64,000 bases of DNA from Arthrobacter sp. ov118. Its GTDB lineage: Bacteria > Actinomycetota > Actinomycetes > Actinomycetales > Micrococcaceae. This document shows positions 1 through 9,236 of the stretch, piece after piece. The notes under the pieces were generated by a model that saw only the letters and a program-made list of their open reading frames with translations, did not search any database and was not told where the DNA came from. Numbering within the stretch: the first letter of the stretch is position 1; every line of letters starts with the position of its first letter. The translations under genes were made by a program, and so were the position numbers. The stretch covers positions 806,001-870,000 of the forward strand of contig NZ_FPAY01000001.1 in NCBI RefSeq assembly GCF_900116495.1. The letters run 5' to 3'.

Positions 1-1014
1 GCCGGCGTCGATCAGGCGCGTGCGGTAGTTACCGACGGCATTCGGCCGCATTCCGGTACGTCTGCCGATGTCCGTGGTGGAGGACGCCCCGGGGTCTTCT
101 GACATCGCCTGGAGGAAATCCCTGTCTCTTCCCGACGCTGTTGAAAGCGCTGCTTCGATGACTACCCGTTCGTTTCGGCGGCGGGCTGCCGCCACCGCCC
201 GGGCGGTGGCGGCAGAATCCAGCCCTTGCGGAGCGCTTTCTGCTTCCTGCCACAGGAAGTAGCCGACCAGCTGGATCAGGAACGGGTAGCCCCCGGTGGC
301 CTCGGCGGCGGCCTTGGCCAGTTCCGCGGTTAAGGTCATGCCGGCGCCAGCAAAGGTTTCAGTGAAGGAGCGCTCCACCTCGGTGATTGAGGCGGCATGC
401 AAATCGATGCGGTCGGCACGCCGAAGAAAGGTGGCCACGCCCTCGTTGAGCAGGTCTGAGACCGCCGCGGGCAACCCGGCGAAGATGAGGCCGACGGGTA
501 GGCCCTCGCGGATAAAGTGCTGGACGTCGGCCGCGAGCTGAGACAGCTCTGCCCGGTCTGCTGCGTGGATTTCATCCACGGTGATGATCAGCCCTGTCCC
601 CCGCTGTGCCAGCAGGCGGAGCAGGGCGACGCCGCGCGCCCGCCAGTCAACCTGCTCTTCTGGCGCGAGTTGGGTTGTGACGGAAAAACCGGCCACCGAC
701 ACGGCCGTCACCCGGCGGCCCGTCGGGCCGTCCCCCAGATCGTTCGTGATCCTGCGCATCGACTCGCCGATGCGGCCCACAAATCCCCCGGTTGCTGTCT
801 CGGAAACCACCGCCCAGCCGTTGTTCAGTGCCAGGTCCTCGGCGGCGCCGAGCATGACGGTCTTGCCGATGCCCCTGGCTCCGGTGAAAATGGTGAGAAG
901 CCCCGGCGCCCCCGAGCCGATGCGCAGACCATAGGCGAACTCGTCGAGCACTCCCCCGCGGCCGACCAGGTCCGGAGGCGTCGCTCCCGCGGTCGGTCGA
1001 AAAGGGTTCTCCAC
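1..1014 (-). CDS. AAA-type ATP-binding protein (3' end outside window)
   Basis: Only the first 338 codons are visible, because the gene runs off the left edge. It starts at GTG, with an AGGAG ribosome site six to seven bases upstream. The protein has a Walker A motif GARGIGKT at about residues 45-52 and a Walker B-like stretch ending TVDEIH near residue 150. This is the layout of stand-alone STAND/archaeal-type AAA ATPases. A helical region follows, then a region around residues 300-335 (DIGRRTGM, NAVGNYRTRLID) that reads like a winged helix, so a regulatory or signalling ATPase is more likely than a transporter. The partner is unknown. Confidence 0.8.
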   Translation of the reverse strand, partial: MENPFRPTAGATPPDLVGRGGVLDEFAYGLRIGSGAPGLLTIFTGARGIGKTVMLGAAEDLALNNGWAVVSETATGGFVGRIGESMRRITNDLGDGPTGRRVTAVSVAGFSVTTQLAPEEQVDWRARGVALLRLLAQRGTGLIITVDEIHAADRAELSQLAADVQHFIREGLPVGLIFAGLPAAVSDLLNEGVATFLRRADRIDLHAASITEVERSFTETFAGAGMTLTAELAKAAAEATGGYPFLIQLVGYFLWQEAESAPQGLDSAATARAVAAARRRNERVVIEAALSTASGRDRDFLQAMSEDPGASSTTDIGRRTGMRPNAVGNYRTRLIDAG

Positions 1015-1036
1015 GGCCGCTCCTGTGAATGTCTAT

Positions 1037-1054
1037 GAATCTTGTGAATCTTGT
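1037..1054 (-). repeat. Tandem 9-bp repeat in the leader of the AAA ATPase gene
   Basis: Two adjacent copies of GAATCTTGT on the + strand (ACAAGATTC in the gene's direction) lie 23 bases upstream of the GTG start. A weaker third copy (GAATGTCTA) follows at about 1026. The position suits a regulator-binding site or a leader mRNA element. The function is inferred from location only. Confidence 0.4.
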
Positions 1055-1199
1055 GTATCCAGCCTAGCGGAGAACCCAGACGTTTTGGATAACTCTGCGA
1101 GCGCGAGGTCCGACAGCTAAGTGTGTCTAGCCGCCGTCGATCGTCAGTTCCATGCATGGAATCCGTGCTTTTCTTCTCTGTGGTGCGCAAACGTGTCTG

Positions 1200-1601
1200 T
1201 CACCAGGTGGAGGCCACGGTGCGCGTGAAAATCCAGCCGTCATCATGGCGCTCGAACCGGCTGCGCAGCTGCAACCGCCAGGTGCCATGGCTGCCCCAGA
1301 TTGTCGCGTCGGTGAGCGTGCGGGCGGTGAGAACCGGCACGCTGCCGTCGTGTCCGACCGCTACCTCGACGGTGTCCATGGAGTGGTACTGCATGCGGTC
1401 GGTCTCGATGTCGCGAAGCCAGTCAGCTTTCGGCTGGATGTAGCCGGTCATATGGGTCAGCGTGTAGCCGTCGGCGAGGATGCCCTCGAGTTCTGCTGCG
1501 TCTTTAAGCACCATCGCCTCAGACATCCGGGCATGGAGCGCTTTGACAGCCGCGGTGGTCGCGTCTCGGTCTTCCGGGACCCGTGCCCCTGTACTCGACA
1601 A
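1200..1601 (-). CDS. NTF2-like / SnoaL-type small protein (DUF4440-like)
   Basis: 133 residues, the usual size of a single cone-shaped NTF2-like domain. An N-terminal helix (ALHARMSEAMVLKDAAELEGIL) is followed by alternating strands ending in a WRLQLRSRFERHDDGW hairpin, typical of the SnoaL/DUF4440 group. It is the last gene of a minus-strand series (regulator, alcohol dehydrogenase, NmrA-like reductase, this gene) and starts 11 bases after the preceding stop. Such proteins are often small isomerases, hydrolases or scavenging proteins. The substrate cannot be read from sequence. A 14-bp palindrome (TTCCATGCATGGAA, 1148-1161) lies downstream. Confidence 0.75.
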   Translation of the reverse strand: MSSTGARVPEDRDATTAAVKALHARMSEAMVLKDAAELEGILADGYTLTHMTGYIQPKADWLRDIETDRMQYHSMDTVEVAVGHDGSVPVLTARTLTDATIWGSHGTWRLQLRSRFERHDDGWIFTRTVASTW

Positions 1602-1612
1602 AGCGATTCTCC

Positions 1613-2401
1613 TTATCTGGGGGTTGCTGCCGCGACCGTAGCGAGGTCGCGGCGGAAGGTTTCGGGTTCATTGTCGAACGGGAGGTCGACGTCGTCTTCG
1701 GCGGCATCGAGGGATCCGCTTAAGTCTGGTGCGAGTGAAGCGAAGACCGTGGTGAGGTCGTCCTGCTCGGTGCCACGATCGGCGATAAGTTCGAAGGTTT
1801 TGTGGTTGGCGGCGTCGATGTGAAGGCTGTCGATGAGTACGCGCGCTATTTGGTCTCGGGCGATGACGCCGTCGGCGGGTGAGCCGGACTGTCGTCTGTC
1901 GCCCTGAAGCATGACGACCTTGCGCTGGTCGGGTTGGTTGTAGTCGAACCAGCCTGGGCGCACGATCGTGTACGGGTCGCCGCTGGCGCGCACCAGCCGC
2001 TCGCTGCGGAGCTTCCACTGGGCGTAGGCGACCCCGGGCCGGGTAGTGCCGATAGCGGTCATGAGTGCGATGTGCACCCGGCGGCCGCGCAGCACACGGA
2101 GGACGTTCGCGACACCGGCGTAGTCGTTATCCCGCACGTCGCGTTCGCTTGTAGTGGTTCCGTGGGTGAACACGATCGCGTCCACCCCGTCGATGGCCGG
2201 GCCGAGCGTCTCGGGACGGGTCAGGTCACCGGCGACGAGGGCTACACCGTCCGGCAGCATCCGTGCCGCGCGGGCAAGATCCCTCACGAGCGCCCGTACG
2301 GCATAACCCTGCCGCAGCGCCTCCACCACCGCGAGGCGTCCGGTGCTGCCGGTTGCGCCGACGACGAGTACGGTGCCGGGTTTCTTGAGGTTCTGTGCCA
2401 T
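1613..2401 (-). CDS. NAD(P)-binding NmrA-like / atypical SDR family protein
   Basis: 262 residues starting with a Rossmann fold. The glycine motif GATGSTG, at about residues 15-21 after strand TVLVV, is the NmrA/atypical-SDR form. The text IVFTHGTTTSERDVRDNDYAGVANVLRVL matches the part of these proteins that builds the dinucleotide site. The classical YxxxK catalytic pair is not obvious, so it may be a redox sensor or a quinone or nucleotide-sugar reductase rather than an alcohol dehydrogenase. It sits between the alcohol dehydrogenase and the NTF2-like gene on the same strand. Confidence 0.8.
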   Translation of the reverse strand: MAQNLKKPGTVLVVGATGSTGRLAVVEALRQGYAVRALVRDLARAARMLPDGVALVAGDLTRPETLGPAIDGVDAIVFTHGTTTSERDVRDNDYAGVANVLRVLRGRRVHIALMTAIGTTRPGVAYAQWKLRSERLVRASGDPYTIVRPGWFDYNQPDQRKVVMLQGDRRQSGSPADGVIARDQIARVLIDSLHIDAANHKTFELIADRGTEQDDLTTVFASLAPDLSGSLDAAEDDVDLPFDNEPETFRRDLATVAAATPR

Positions 2402-2496
2402 GGTGCTTTCCTTCCGTCGGTTTGCTCTCGGGCGGAGTCCGGAAGAGGCCGAGCCCGATAGCGGGGATGACCCCGTTGTTACGTGTGATTCTGTCG

Positions 2497-3528
2497 TTAC
2501 GGGCGGACGAGCACTTTGAGTGCCTTGCGTTCGGCCATGGCCCGGTAGCCGGCCGGGACGTCGTCCATGCCGATGGTGCGGTCGAAGACTTTGCCGGGGT
2601 CGATGGTTCCGTCGAGCACGAGCGGCAGCAGCTCCTCGATATACGCGCGTGCCGGTGCGACCCCGCCCGTGAGCGTGATGTTGCGCATGAACTCGGGGAA
2701 GCCGAGCGGCACCTCAGAGAACTGGGGAGCTCCGACGCGGCTGACGACGCCGCCGTCACGGACCACACCGATCGCCATCTCGATCGCCGCCCTCAGGCCC
2801 ACGGCCTCAAGCACGACGTGAGTTCCGTCGCCGTTCGTGAGCTCCCTGACTTTGGCGATGCCCTCGGCTCCGCGCTCGGCGACAACGTCAGTGGCACCGA
2901 ATTCACGGCCCAAGTCCGTCCGGGCCTCGTGGCGGCCCATGAGGATGATGCGCGAGGCGCCCATGAGCTTGGCGGAGATGACTGCGGAGAGGCCGACTGC
3001 GCCGTCGCCGATCACGGTGACCGTCTGGCCGGGCTGGATGTTGGCCTTCTTGGCTGCGTGGTATCCGGTCGACATGACATCGGAAAGGCTCAACAGCGAC
3101 GGGATGAGCTTCTCATCGAAGCCGGCGGGAACAACGACGAGAGTACCTGACGCCTGCGGCACGCGGGCGAATTCGCCTTGGCCGCCGTCGTCATGGCCGC
3201 CCCAGTGTCCGCCGTGGCGGCAGGAGGTCTGCAGGCCTTCCTTGCAGAAGTCGCAGGTGCCGTCGGACGCGACGAACGGAGCAATGACAAAGTCACCCAC
3301 GGCCAGGCCGGTCACCTCGGAACCGAGTCCTTCGACGATGCCGACGAACTCGTGGCCCATGCGGGAGCCTTCAGTCGTCTCGGGCTTGGAGGCGTAGGGC
3401 CAAAGGTCGCTGCCACAGATGCAACCGGCGACGATGCGCACGATCGCGTCAGTCGGCTCCTGGATTGTGGGGTTGGGAACGGTTTCGACACGCACGTCGC
3501 CGGCGCCGTACATCAGTGTTGCTCGCAT
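2497..3528 (-). CDS. Zinc-dependent alcohol dehydrogenase family protein
   Basis: 343 residues, a medium-chain dehydrogenase. The GroES-like domain holds the catalytic zinc ligands in CICGSDLW and GHEFVG. The Rossmann domain follows, with VIGDGAVGLSAVISA. The structural-zinc loop has only three cysteines (GTCDFCKEGLQTSC); the first canonical position is Asp, as in one known branch of this family. The substrate is unknown. The gene lies directly behind the XRE regulator and before an NmrA-like reductase on the same strand, which points to aldehyde, alcohol or quinone stress. An inverted repeat at 3570-3585 lies just upstream and may be its operator. Confidence 0.88.
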   Translation of the reverse strand: MRATLMYGAGDVRVETVPNPTIQEPTDAIVRIVAGCICGSDLWPYASKPETTEGSRMGHEFVGIVEGLGSEVTGLAVGDFVIAPFVASDGTCDFCKEGLQTSCRHGGHWGGHDDGGQGEFARVPQASGTLVVVPAGFDEKLIPSLLSLSDVMSTGYHAAKKANIQPGQTVTVIGDGAVGLSAVISAKLMGASRIILMGRHEARTDLGREFGATDVVAERGAEGIAKVRELTNGDGTHVVLEAVGLRAAIEMAIGVVRDGGVVSRVGAPQFSEVPLGFPEFMRNITLTGGVAPARAYIEELLPLVLDGTIDPGKVFDRTIGMDDVPAGYRAMAERKALKVLVRP

Positions 3529-3569
3529 GCTGGAGGTCCTTACTAAGTTGTCGGTCAGTGTCGGCTACC

Positions 3570-3585
3570 AGTCCATCGACGGACT
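3570..3585. promoter_or_regulatory. Inverted repeat upstream of the alcohol dehydrogenase
   Basis: AGTCC-ATCGAC-GGACT is an interrupted dyad in the 62-bp gap between the XRE regulator stop and the dehydrogenase start, 42 bases before the ATG. Its position and symmetry suit an operator for the neighbouring XRE-family regulator. No binding data exist. Confidence 0.35.
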
Positions 3586-3590
3586 GTTGG

Positions 3591-4472
3591 TCAGTTCTTC
3601 TCCCTGACGGGAATCTCGGCGGTGTCCCGCTGGGTCGCCGCCCAGCTCGCAAGCACTTTCAGCGCGTCCTCGGACGGTGTGCCGGGCTCGGCGGTATACA
3701 CGTTGACGCGCAGTCCCGGGTCGCCCGGCAGCTCCAGCGCTTCGAAGCTCAGGTCCAGGTCTCCGACGATCGGATGGTGGAGGCGTTTGCGGCCGGTGCG
3801 GTGGTGCTTTACGTCGTGCCGGGCCCAGCGGGTGCGGAATTCCTCGCTTCGGGTTGAGAGCTCACCGACCAGGTCCGTGAGGTCCTTGTCGTACGGGTTT
3901 TGCCCGGCAGTGGAGCGCAGGACCGCGACGACGTCGTCCGCGGCGCGTTCCCAATCGGCGAAGAATTCCCGCGCTTTCGGGTTCAGGAAGGTGAAGCGTG
4001 CGCTGTTTGGCGGGGTGGTTGCTTCTGCCATCATGTCCAGATAAAGGGCACGGCCCAGTTCGTTGGCGGCCAGGACATCCCCGCGGTCGTTGCGCACCCA
4101 GGCCGGGGCGGCCGTGATCGCGTCGATGACGCGCTGCACACTCGGCCGCACCGTCTGCGGGCTGCGTTTGCGCCGCACGCGAGGGGACACAGTGGCGGCA
4201 CGGGCGAGGTCGAAGAGGTGGGCCGTTTCGGCGTCGTCAAGCTGCAGCGCTCGCCCGAGCGCCTCAAGGACGCTGTCCGAGGCGCCGGAAAGATTCCCCC
4301 GTTCGAGGCGTATGTAGTAGTCGATGCTCATCCCGGCGAGCATGGCCACTTCCTCCCGGCGCAGCCCAGTGACGCGCCGGTTGCCGCCGTACGCGGGCAG
4401 CCCGGCCTCCTCGGGCGTAATTCTTGCGCGGCGGGAGGTCAGGAACTTCCGAACGTCGTCGCTGTGTGTCAT
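3591..4472 (-). CDS. XRE-family transcriptional regulator with MmyB-like ligand domain
   Basis: 293 residues. An N-terminal helix-turn-helix (TGLRREEVAMLAGMSIDYYIRLERG, about residues 33-58) is followed by a C-terminal PAS-like MmyB/MLTR ligand-binding domain of about 180 residues (typical VIDAITAAPAWVRNDRGDVLAANELGRALY). Regulators of this type commonly control a divergent or adjacent redox enzyme or exporter. Here it diverges from an MFS exporter 102 bp away and precedes an alcohol dehydrogenase on its own strand, so either or both may be targets. Confidence 0.88.
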   Translation of the reverse strand: MTHSDDVRKFLTSRRARITPEEAGLPAYGGNRRVTGLRREEVAMLAGMSIDYYIRLERGNLSGASDSVLEALGRALQLDDAETAHLFDLARAATVSPRVRRKRSPQTVRPSVQRVIDAITAAPAWVRNDRGDVLAANELGRALYLDMMAEATTPPNSARFTFLNPKAREFFADWERAADDVVAVLRSTAGQNPYDKDLTDLVGELSTRSEEFRTRWARHDVKHHRTGRKRLHHPIVGDLDLSFEALELPGDPGLRVNVYTAEPGTPSEDALKVLASWAATQRDTAEIPVREKN

Positions 4473-4574
4473 GGCGTCAACGCTACGCGGCGGCTGATGG
4501 CCGAGGGAGGGTCTGGCGTTACCCGGAACGTCCGTGACTCCCGGGCCCTAAGGAATCACGGTTGCATTGAAAGC

Positions 4575-6026
4575 ATGAAACCTGCACCGACAACTGCTGC
4601 CCGCCCGGCGGCCATCCTTGCGATCATCCTCGTCAGCTACTTCATGATTCTGCTGGATAACTCGGTGATCTTCACCGCGCTGCCCAGCCTCCAGGCCGAT
4701 CTGCAGTTGACCGCCGGGGAGCTCTCATGGATTCAGGACGCATACACACTTGTCTTTGGTGGCCTGCTCCTCCTAGGCGCCCGTGCAGGCGATCTGCTGG
4801 GCCGGCGACGTGTCTTCGTCTTCGGGCTGGTGATGTTTTCGCTTGCGTCGCTGCTGATCGGCCTGGCACCGGAGGGGTGGTGGGCCATTGCGGGCCGGGC
4901 GATACAGGGCGTCGGGGCCGCGATCGTTGCACCGGCCTCACTGTCCTTGCTTACGGCGAGCTTCCCGGAAGGGCGTGAGCGCACCCGGGCCGTGGCCTTG
5001 TACGGTGCGACAGCAGGGATTGGTGCCAGCCTCGGGCTGGTCATCGGCGGTGCGTTGGCCCACTGGATTTCCTGGCGCGCCGGCTTCTTCGTCAACGTGC
5101 CCATCGGCGCAGCGATGATTGCGCTCGCTCCGCGGTTCCTCCCGGAGACAGGCCGGGCCCGCGGCCGCTTCGACATGCTCGGCGCGCTCAGCGCGACCCT
5201 CGGCGTCGGTGCGCTCGTCTTCGGCATCATCAACACCGCCGACGCCGGCTGGACCGCGCCGGTCACCGTCGCGGCCGTGAGCGCCGGCGTCGTGCTCTTG
5301 ATCATGTTTGTGCTGATCGAACGGAGGGCGGCCCAGCCCATCATGCCGCTGCGGCTGTTTGCCAGCCGCCGCCGCACCGGCGCCTACGTCGCACGCTTCC
5401 TGTATCTCGGCGCGATGATCGGATTCTTCTTCTTCACCACCCAGTACCTGCAGGAAGTGCTCGGCTTCGACCCCCTGCAGGCCGGTGTCGGGTTCCTGCC
5501 GATGACCGCGGTCAACTTCGCCGTCGCCATGGGCATCCCGCGGCTAGCACGCCGGCTGCCGGGCTCAATTCCGCTCCTGGCCGGGATCCTGCTCACCCTC
5601 GCCGGGATGTTCTGGCTCAGCCGGGCCGGCGTCGACTCCGGCTACTGGACGGGGCTCGCGCTGCCGATGGTCCTCATCGGTGCGGGCCAGGGCCTGGCCT
5701 TCGCGCCGCTGACCTCGTTCGGCATCGTCGGTGCCCCGTCCTCTGACGCGGGGGCAGCCTCGGGCCTGGTGAACACCTTCCATCAGATCGGCACCTGCCT
5801 GGGACTCGGCGTCGCGGTCGCCGCCGCGGCCACTGTTCCCGCCGGGGGTCCTGCCGCCGCGCACCTGTCCGCGCAGGTCAGCGTCGCGCTCACCACGGGC
5901 AGCATCCTACTGCTCCTTGCCCTGGCCGTCGCCGCGGTCCTCATCCTGCCCGCAGACCTCGCGGCACGGCGAACCAGGACACCACGGACGGCCCTGCCCG
6001 CACGCGAGGCCGAACCCGCCCGCTGA
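4575..6026 (+). CDS. MFS exporter, DHA2 (14-TM, EmrB/QacA-like) family
   Basis: 483 residues. The ATG at 4575 is chosen because the hydrophobic first helix begins about ten residues later; upstream sequence in the same frame belongs to the regulator promoter. The first helix carries the DHA2 signature (YFMILLDNSVIFTALPSLQ), the loop GDLLGRRRVFVFG is MFS motif A, and the GASLGLVIGGAL region matches antiporter motif C. About 14 membrane segments are expected. Its likely role is proton-driven export of drugs or toxic metabolites. It is divergent from the XRE regulator and is followed by three aldo/keto reductases. Confidence 0.88.
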   Translation: MKPAPTTAARPAAILAIILVSYFMILLDNSVIFTALPSLQADLQLTAGELSWIQDAYTLVFGGLLLLGARAGDLLGRRRVFVFGLVMFSLASLLIGLAPEGWWAIAGRAIQGVGAAIVAPASLSLLTASFPEGRERTRAVALYGATAGIGASLGLVIGGALAHWISWRAGFFVNVPIGAAMIALAPRFLPETGRARGRFDMLGALSATLGVGALVFGIINTADAGWTAPVTVAAVSAGVVLLIMFVLIERRAAQPIMPLRLFASRRRTGAYVARFLYLGAMIGFFFFTTQYLQEVLGFDPLQAGVGFLPMTAVNFAVAMGIPRLARRLPGSIPLLAGILLTLAGMFWLSRAGVDSGYWTGLALPMVLIGAGQGLAFAPLTSFGIVGAPSSDAGAASGLVNTFHQIGTCLGLGVAVAAAATVPAGGPAAAHLSAQVSVALTTGSILLLLALAVAAVLILPADLAARRTRTPRTALPAREAEPAR

Positions 6027-6102
6027 AACTGCCGGGTATCCGGGTCCTCCCTCTGTTCCCCTTCGACCCAGTTCAACAACACAAAGCAAAGGAAAGTTCG
6101 AG

Positions 6103-7098
6103 ATGAAAACACGCAAGCTCGGCGACGGCCTCCAGACATCGGCCATTGGCCTTGGCTGCATGGGCCTGAGCTTCGGCCTCGGCCCCGCTACCGACCGGAC
6201 GGAAGCAATTGCCGTGATCCGGTCCGCCGCCGAACGCGGCGTCACCCTGTTCGACACCGCTGAAGGATACGGCCCCTACGTCAACGAAGAACTCGTCGGC
6301 GAGGCGCTGCAGCCCATCCGCGACGACGTCCTGGTGGCCACGAAGTTCGGGTTCGACATCAACGGCAACGGCGAAACAGTCGGCCTCAACAGCCGGCCCG
6401 GGCACATCCGCGAAGTCGTCGACGCCTCACTGCGCCGGCTGCGAACCGACCACATCGACGTGCTGTACCAGCACAGAGTCGACCCCAACGTCCCGATGGA
6501 GGACGTCGCCGGCGCCGTCAAGGAACTCATTGCGGAAGGTAAAGTGCGTCACTTCGGACTGTCGGAAGCGAGCGAAACAAGCATCCGCCGGGCCCACGCC
6601 GTCCAGCCGGTCGCCGTCATCCAGGACCACTACTCGCTGTGGATGCGGGAGCCTGAAACCAAGAAGTTCGGGGTCTGCGAGGAGCTCGGGATCGGACTGG
6701 TCGCCTGGGGTCCGCTCGGACAGGGATTCCTCACCGGGGGCATCACCCGGGACATGAGGTTCGACAACCCGGATGACCTCCGTGCCGACTTCCCGCGCTT
6801 TACCCCGGAGGCGCTGGAGGCGAACTTCGCCCTCGTCGACTTCCTCAAGCGTTTCGGCGCCGAGAAGGATGCTTCCCCGGCGCAGATCGCACTCGCCTGG
6901 CTGCTGGCCCAGAAGCCGTGGGTCGTACCGATCCCCGGCGGGACCCGGATCGCGCACCTGGAGGATAACCTTCCGGCGGCCGACCTCGAACTCACCGCAG
7001 ACGACCTCCGGCGAATCGACGAAGCCTTTGCCGCCCTCGATCTGGTCGGTGCACCGCTCTCGGCCGGCCTCGACGCCGCGATCGACCGCGACCAGTAA
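6103..7098 (+). CDS. Aldo/keto reductase (first of three)
   Basis: 331 residues, NADP-dependent (beta/alpha)8-barrel reductase. The start is ATG 6103, with an AAAGGAAAG ribosome site. The catalytic tetrad is visible: Asp and Tyr in FDTAEGYGPYVNEE, Lys in VATKFG, His in YQHRVDP. The cofactor region near the C terminus reads IPGGTRIAHLEDNL. It resembles the YajO-like branch, which reduces aldehydes or opens sugar lactols. It lies 76 bp after the MFS exporter and leads a run of three non-identical paralogues. The substrate is unknown. Confidence 0.9.
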   Translation: MKTRKLGDGLQTSAIGLGCMGLSFGLGPATDRTEAIAVIRSAAERGVTLFDTAEGYGPYVNEELVGEALQPIRDDVLVATKFGFDINGNGETVGLNSRPGHIREVVDASLRRLRTDHIDVLYQHRVDPNVPMEDVAGAVKELIAEGKVRHFGLSEASETSIRRAHAVQPVAVIQDHYSLWMREPETKKFGVCEELGIGLVAWGPLGQGFLTGGITRDMRFDNPDDLRADFPRFTPEALEANFALVDFLKRFGAEKDASPAQIALAWLLAQKPWVVPIPGGTRIAHLEDNLPAADLELTADDLRRIDEAFAALDLVGAPLSAGLDAAIDRDQ

Positions 7099-7211
7099 GC
7101 CCGGCTGCGTCAGCAAAGCACGCCCTGCCAAGGGGGCAGTGCCCCTCGCGGGGCCTGCCCCTTGGCCGCTGAACCTCTGAACCGCCCAGCCGCTCCGAAA
7201 GGGGTACTGAC

Positions 7212-8141
7212 GTGCCCTCCCACAATCCCAGCCATATGAATACCGTGAAAGGCATGGTCATGGAACTTACTCTCAACAACGGTGTCACGATGCCCGCCCT
7301 CGGGCTCGGTGTCTTCCAAAGCCCGCCGGAGCAGACGACGGCGGCGGTCGAGGCCGCGCTGGCGGCCGGCTACCGGCACATCGACACCGCCGCCGCGTAC
7401 GGCAACGAGCGGGAGGTCGGCGAAGGTGTGCGGAGGTCCGGTCTGGACCGTTCGGACGTTTTCATCGAAACCAAGGTGTGGGTCAGCGACTACGGCTATG
7501 ACGAAACCCAGCACGCTTGGGAGAAGGCGGCAGGCAAGCTCGGCGTCGACTACCTCGACCTGCTCATCCTGCACCAGCCGGCACCCGACCGTTTCGAGCA
7601 GACCATCGCCGCGTACAAGGCGCTGGAGACCCTGCTCGCCGACGGGCGTGTGCGGGCGATCGGCGTCAGTAACTTCATGCCGCACCACCTGGAGCAGCTG
7701 CTCGCCGCGACCGACGTCGTCCCGGCCGTGAACCAGATCGAGCTGCACCCCTTCTTCACCCAGCCGGCCGTCCAGGCTGCCAACGCCGAGAACGGCATCC
7801 TCACCCAGGCATGGTCGCCAATCGGCGGCATCACCTTCTATCCCGGCTGGGGCGAGGACCGCAGGAACGTGATGGAAGACCCCACCATCGCCGCCATCGC
7901 GCAGGCCTACGGCAAGAGCCCCGCCCAGGTCATGCTCCGCTGGCACCTGCAGCAGGGCCGCTCGGCCATCCCGAAATCGACGAACCCGGCACGCATCGCC
8001 GAGAACTTCGACGTCTTCGACTTCGCACTCAGTGCCGACGAACTCGCCGGCATTGACGCGCTCGACACCGGCGTGCGCAACGGCCCGGACCCGGACGAGG
8101 CCCGCCTGGAGCGCTTCTCGATGGTCATCCCCGAAGCCTAA
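7212..8141 (+). CDS. Aldo/keto reductase, 2,5-diketo-gluconate reductase-like (second of three)
   Basis: 309 residues from GTG 7212, which has a GAAAGGGG ribosome site seven bases upstream. A shorter start at ATG 7260 (MELTLNNG) matches the usual family N terminus, so the first 16 residues are uncertain. Tetrad residues are seen in HIDTAAAYGNEREVG (Asp, Tyr), IETKVW (Lys) and ILHQPAP (His). The late IPKSTNPARIAEN motif binds NADP. This is the small-molecule aldehyde or keto-sugar reductase branch, distinct from both neighbours, so the three genes are not recent tandem copies. Confidence 0.88.
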   Translation: MPSHNPSHMNTVKGMVMELTLNNGVTMPALGLGVFQSPPEQTTAAVEAALAAGYRHIDTAAAYGNEREVGEGVRRSGLDRSDVFIETKVWVSDYGYDETQHAWEKAAGKLGVDYLDLLILHQPAPDRFEQTIAAYKALETLLADGRVRAIGVSNFMPHHLEQLLAATDVVPAVNQIELHPFFTQPAVQAANAENGILTQAWSPIGGITFYPGWGEDRRNVMEDPTIAAIAQAYGKSPAQVMLRWHLQQGRSAIPKSTNPARIAENFDVFDFALSADELAGIDALDTGVRNGPDPDEARLERFSMVIPEA

Positions 8142-8162
8142 GACTCAAGAGGAGGAACCAGC

Positions 8163-9191
8163 ATGGAATACCGCTCCCTCGGCCGCACCGGCGTAACAGT
8201 CAGTCCCCTGTGCCTCGGCGCGATGATGTTCGGCCCCTGGGGCAACGACGACCGCGAGGACGCCACCCGCATCATCCACCGCGCCCTCGACGCCGGCATC
8301 AACTTCGTCGACACCGCCGACGTCTACTCGGGCGGCGTGTCCGAGGAGATCGTCGGGATGGCGCTGGAGGGCCGCCGCGACGACGTGTTCCTCGCCACGA
8401 AGTTCTTCATGCCCATGAATGAGGACGACCCGAACCAGCGCGGCGGATCCCGCCGCTGGATCATGCGCGAGGTCGAGAACTCCCTGCGCCGCTTGAACAC
8501 CGACTACATCGACCTCTACCAGGTCCACCGGCCCAGCCCCGACACCGACGTGGAGGAGACCCTCGGCGCCCTCACCGACCTCGTCCGCCAGGGGAAGGTG
8601 CGGTACATCGGTTCCTCGTCGTACTCCGGATCGCAGATCGTCGAAGCCCAGTGGGCATCCCGGGACCGCCACTTGGAGCGGTTCGTCACCGAGCAGCCGC
8701 CGTACTCGATCCTGGTCCGCGGGATCGAGGAAGACGTCCTCCCGGCGGTGCAACGCCACGGGATGGGCACCCTCACCTACAGCCCGCTCGGCGGCGGCTG
8801 GCTCTCCGGGCGCTGGCGGAAAGACGCAGCGTCCGCTCCGGCCTCAAGCGCCCGCCCGAGCGCCCGGTTCGACATGACCAGCCCGGCCAACCAACGCAAG
8901 CTCGACATCGTGGAGGAACTCGCGCAGCTCGCCGAACAGGCAGGACTGAGCCTCATCGAGCTGGCGATCGCCTTCGTGATCAACCATCCCGGCGTCACGG
9001 CGGCGATCGTGGGACCCCGCACAATAGAGCAGCTGGAGACCTATCTGCCGGCGGCCGACATCACCTTATCCACCGATGTCCTGGACCGCATCGACCAGCT
9101 CGTCGCGCCCGGCGTGACGGTAAACCCCGACGACAACAGCTACGGCGCCCACGAACTCACGCCCCACGCACGACGGCGGCCGCGGCCCTGA
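8163..9191 (+). CDS. Aldo/keto reductase (third of three)
   Basis: 342 residues, starting 21 bases after the previous stop with a strong AGAGGAGGA ribosome site. The tetrad is in FVDTADVYSGGVSEE (Asp, Tyr), LATKFFM (Lys) and YQVHRPSP (His). It belongs to the potassium-channel-beta-like branch, which often reduces aldehydes or aryl alcohols. It is very likely co-transcribed with the two preceding reductases. The trio next to an exporter and a regulator suggests detoxification of carbonyl compounds, which is inference. Confidence 0.88.
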   Translation: MEYRSLGRTGVTVSPLCLGAMMFGPWGNDDREDATRIIHRALDAGINFVDTADVYSGGVSEEIVGMALEGRRDDVFLATKFFMPMNEDDPNQRGGSRRWIMREVENSLRRLNTDYIDLYQVHRPSPDTDVEETLGALTDLVRQGKVRYIGSSSYSGSQIVEAQWASRDRHLERFVTEQPPYSILVRGIEEDVLPAVQRHGMGTLTYSPLGGGWLSGRWRKDAASAPASSARPSARFDMTSPANQRKLDIVEELAQLAEQAGLSLIELAIAFVINHPGVTAAIVGPRTIEQLETYLPAADITLSTDVLDRIDQLVAPGVTVNPDDNSYGAHELTPHARRRPRP

Positions 9192-9236
9192 CCTGGGCGG
9201 TGCAGGACCGCAGCCCGTACGGCCCGTCAGCGAAGG

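Noticed and set aside
517..1038. + strand frame at the left edge
   Set aside because: The minus-strand frame shows Walker motifs and a proper start; this frame is its shadow.
6103..9191. Three reductases as a recent tandem amplification
   Set aside because: Their active-site surroundings and lengths place them in different aldo/keto reductase branches, so they were assembled rather than duplicated here.
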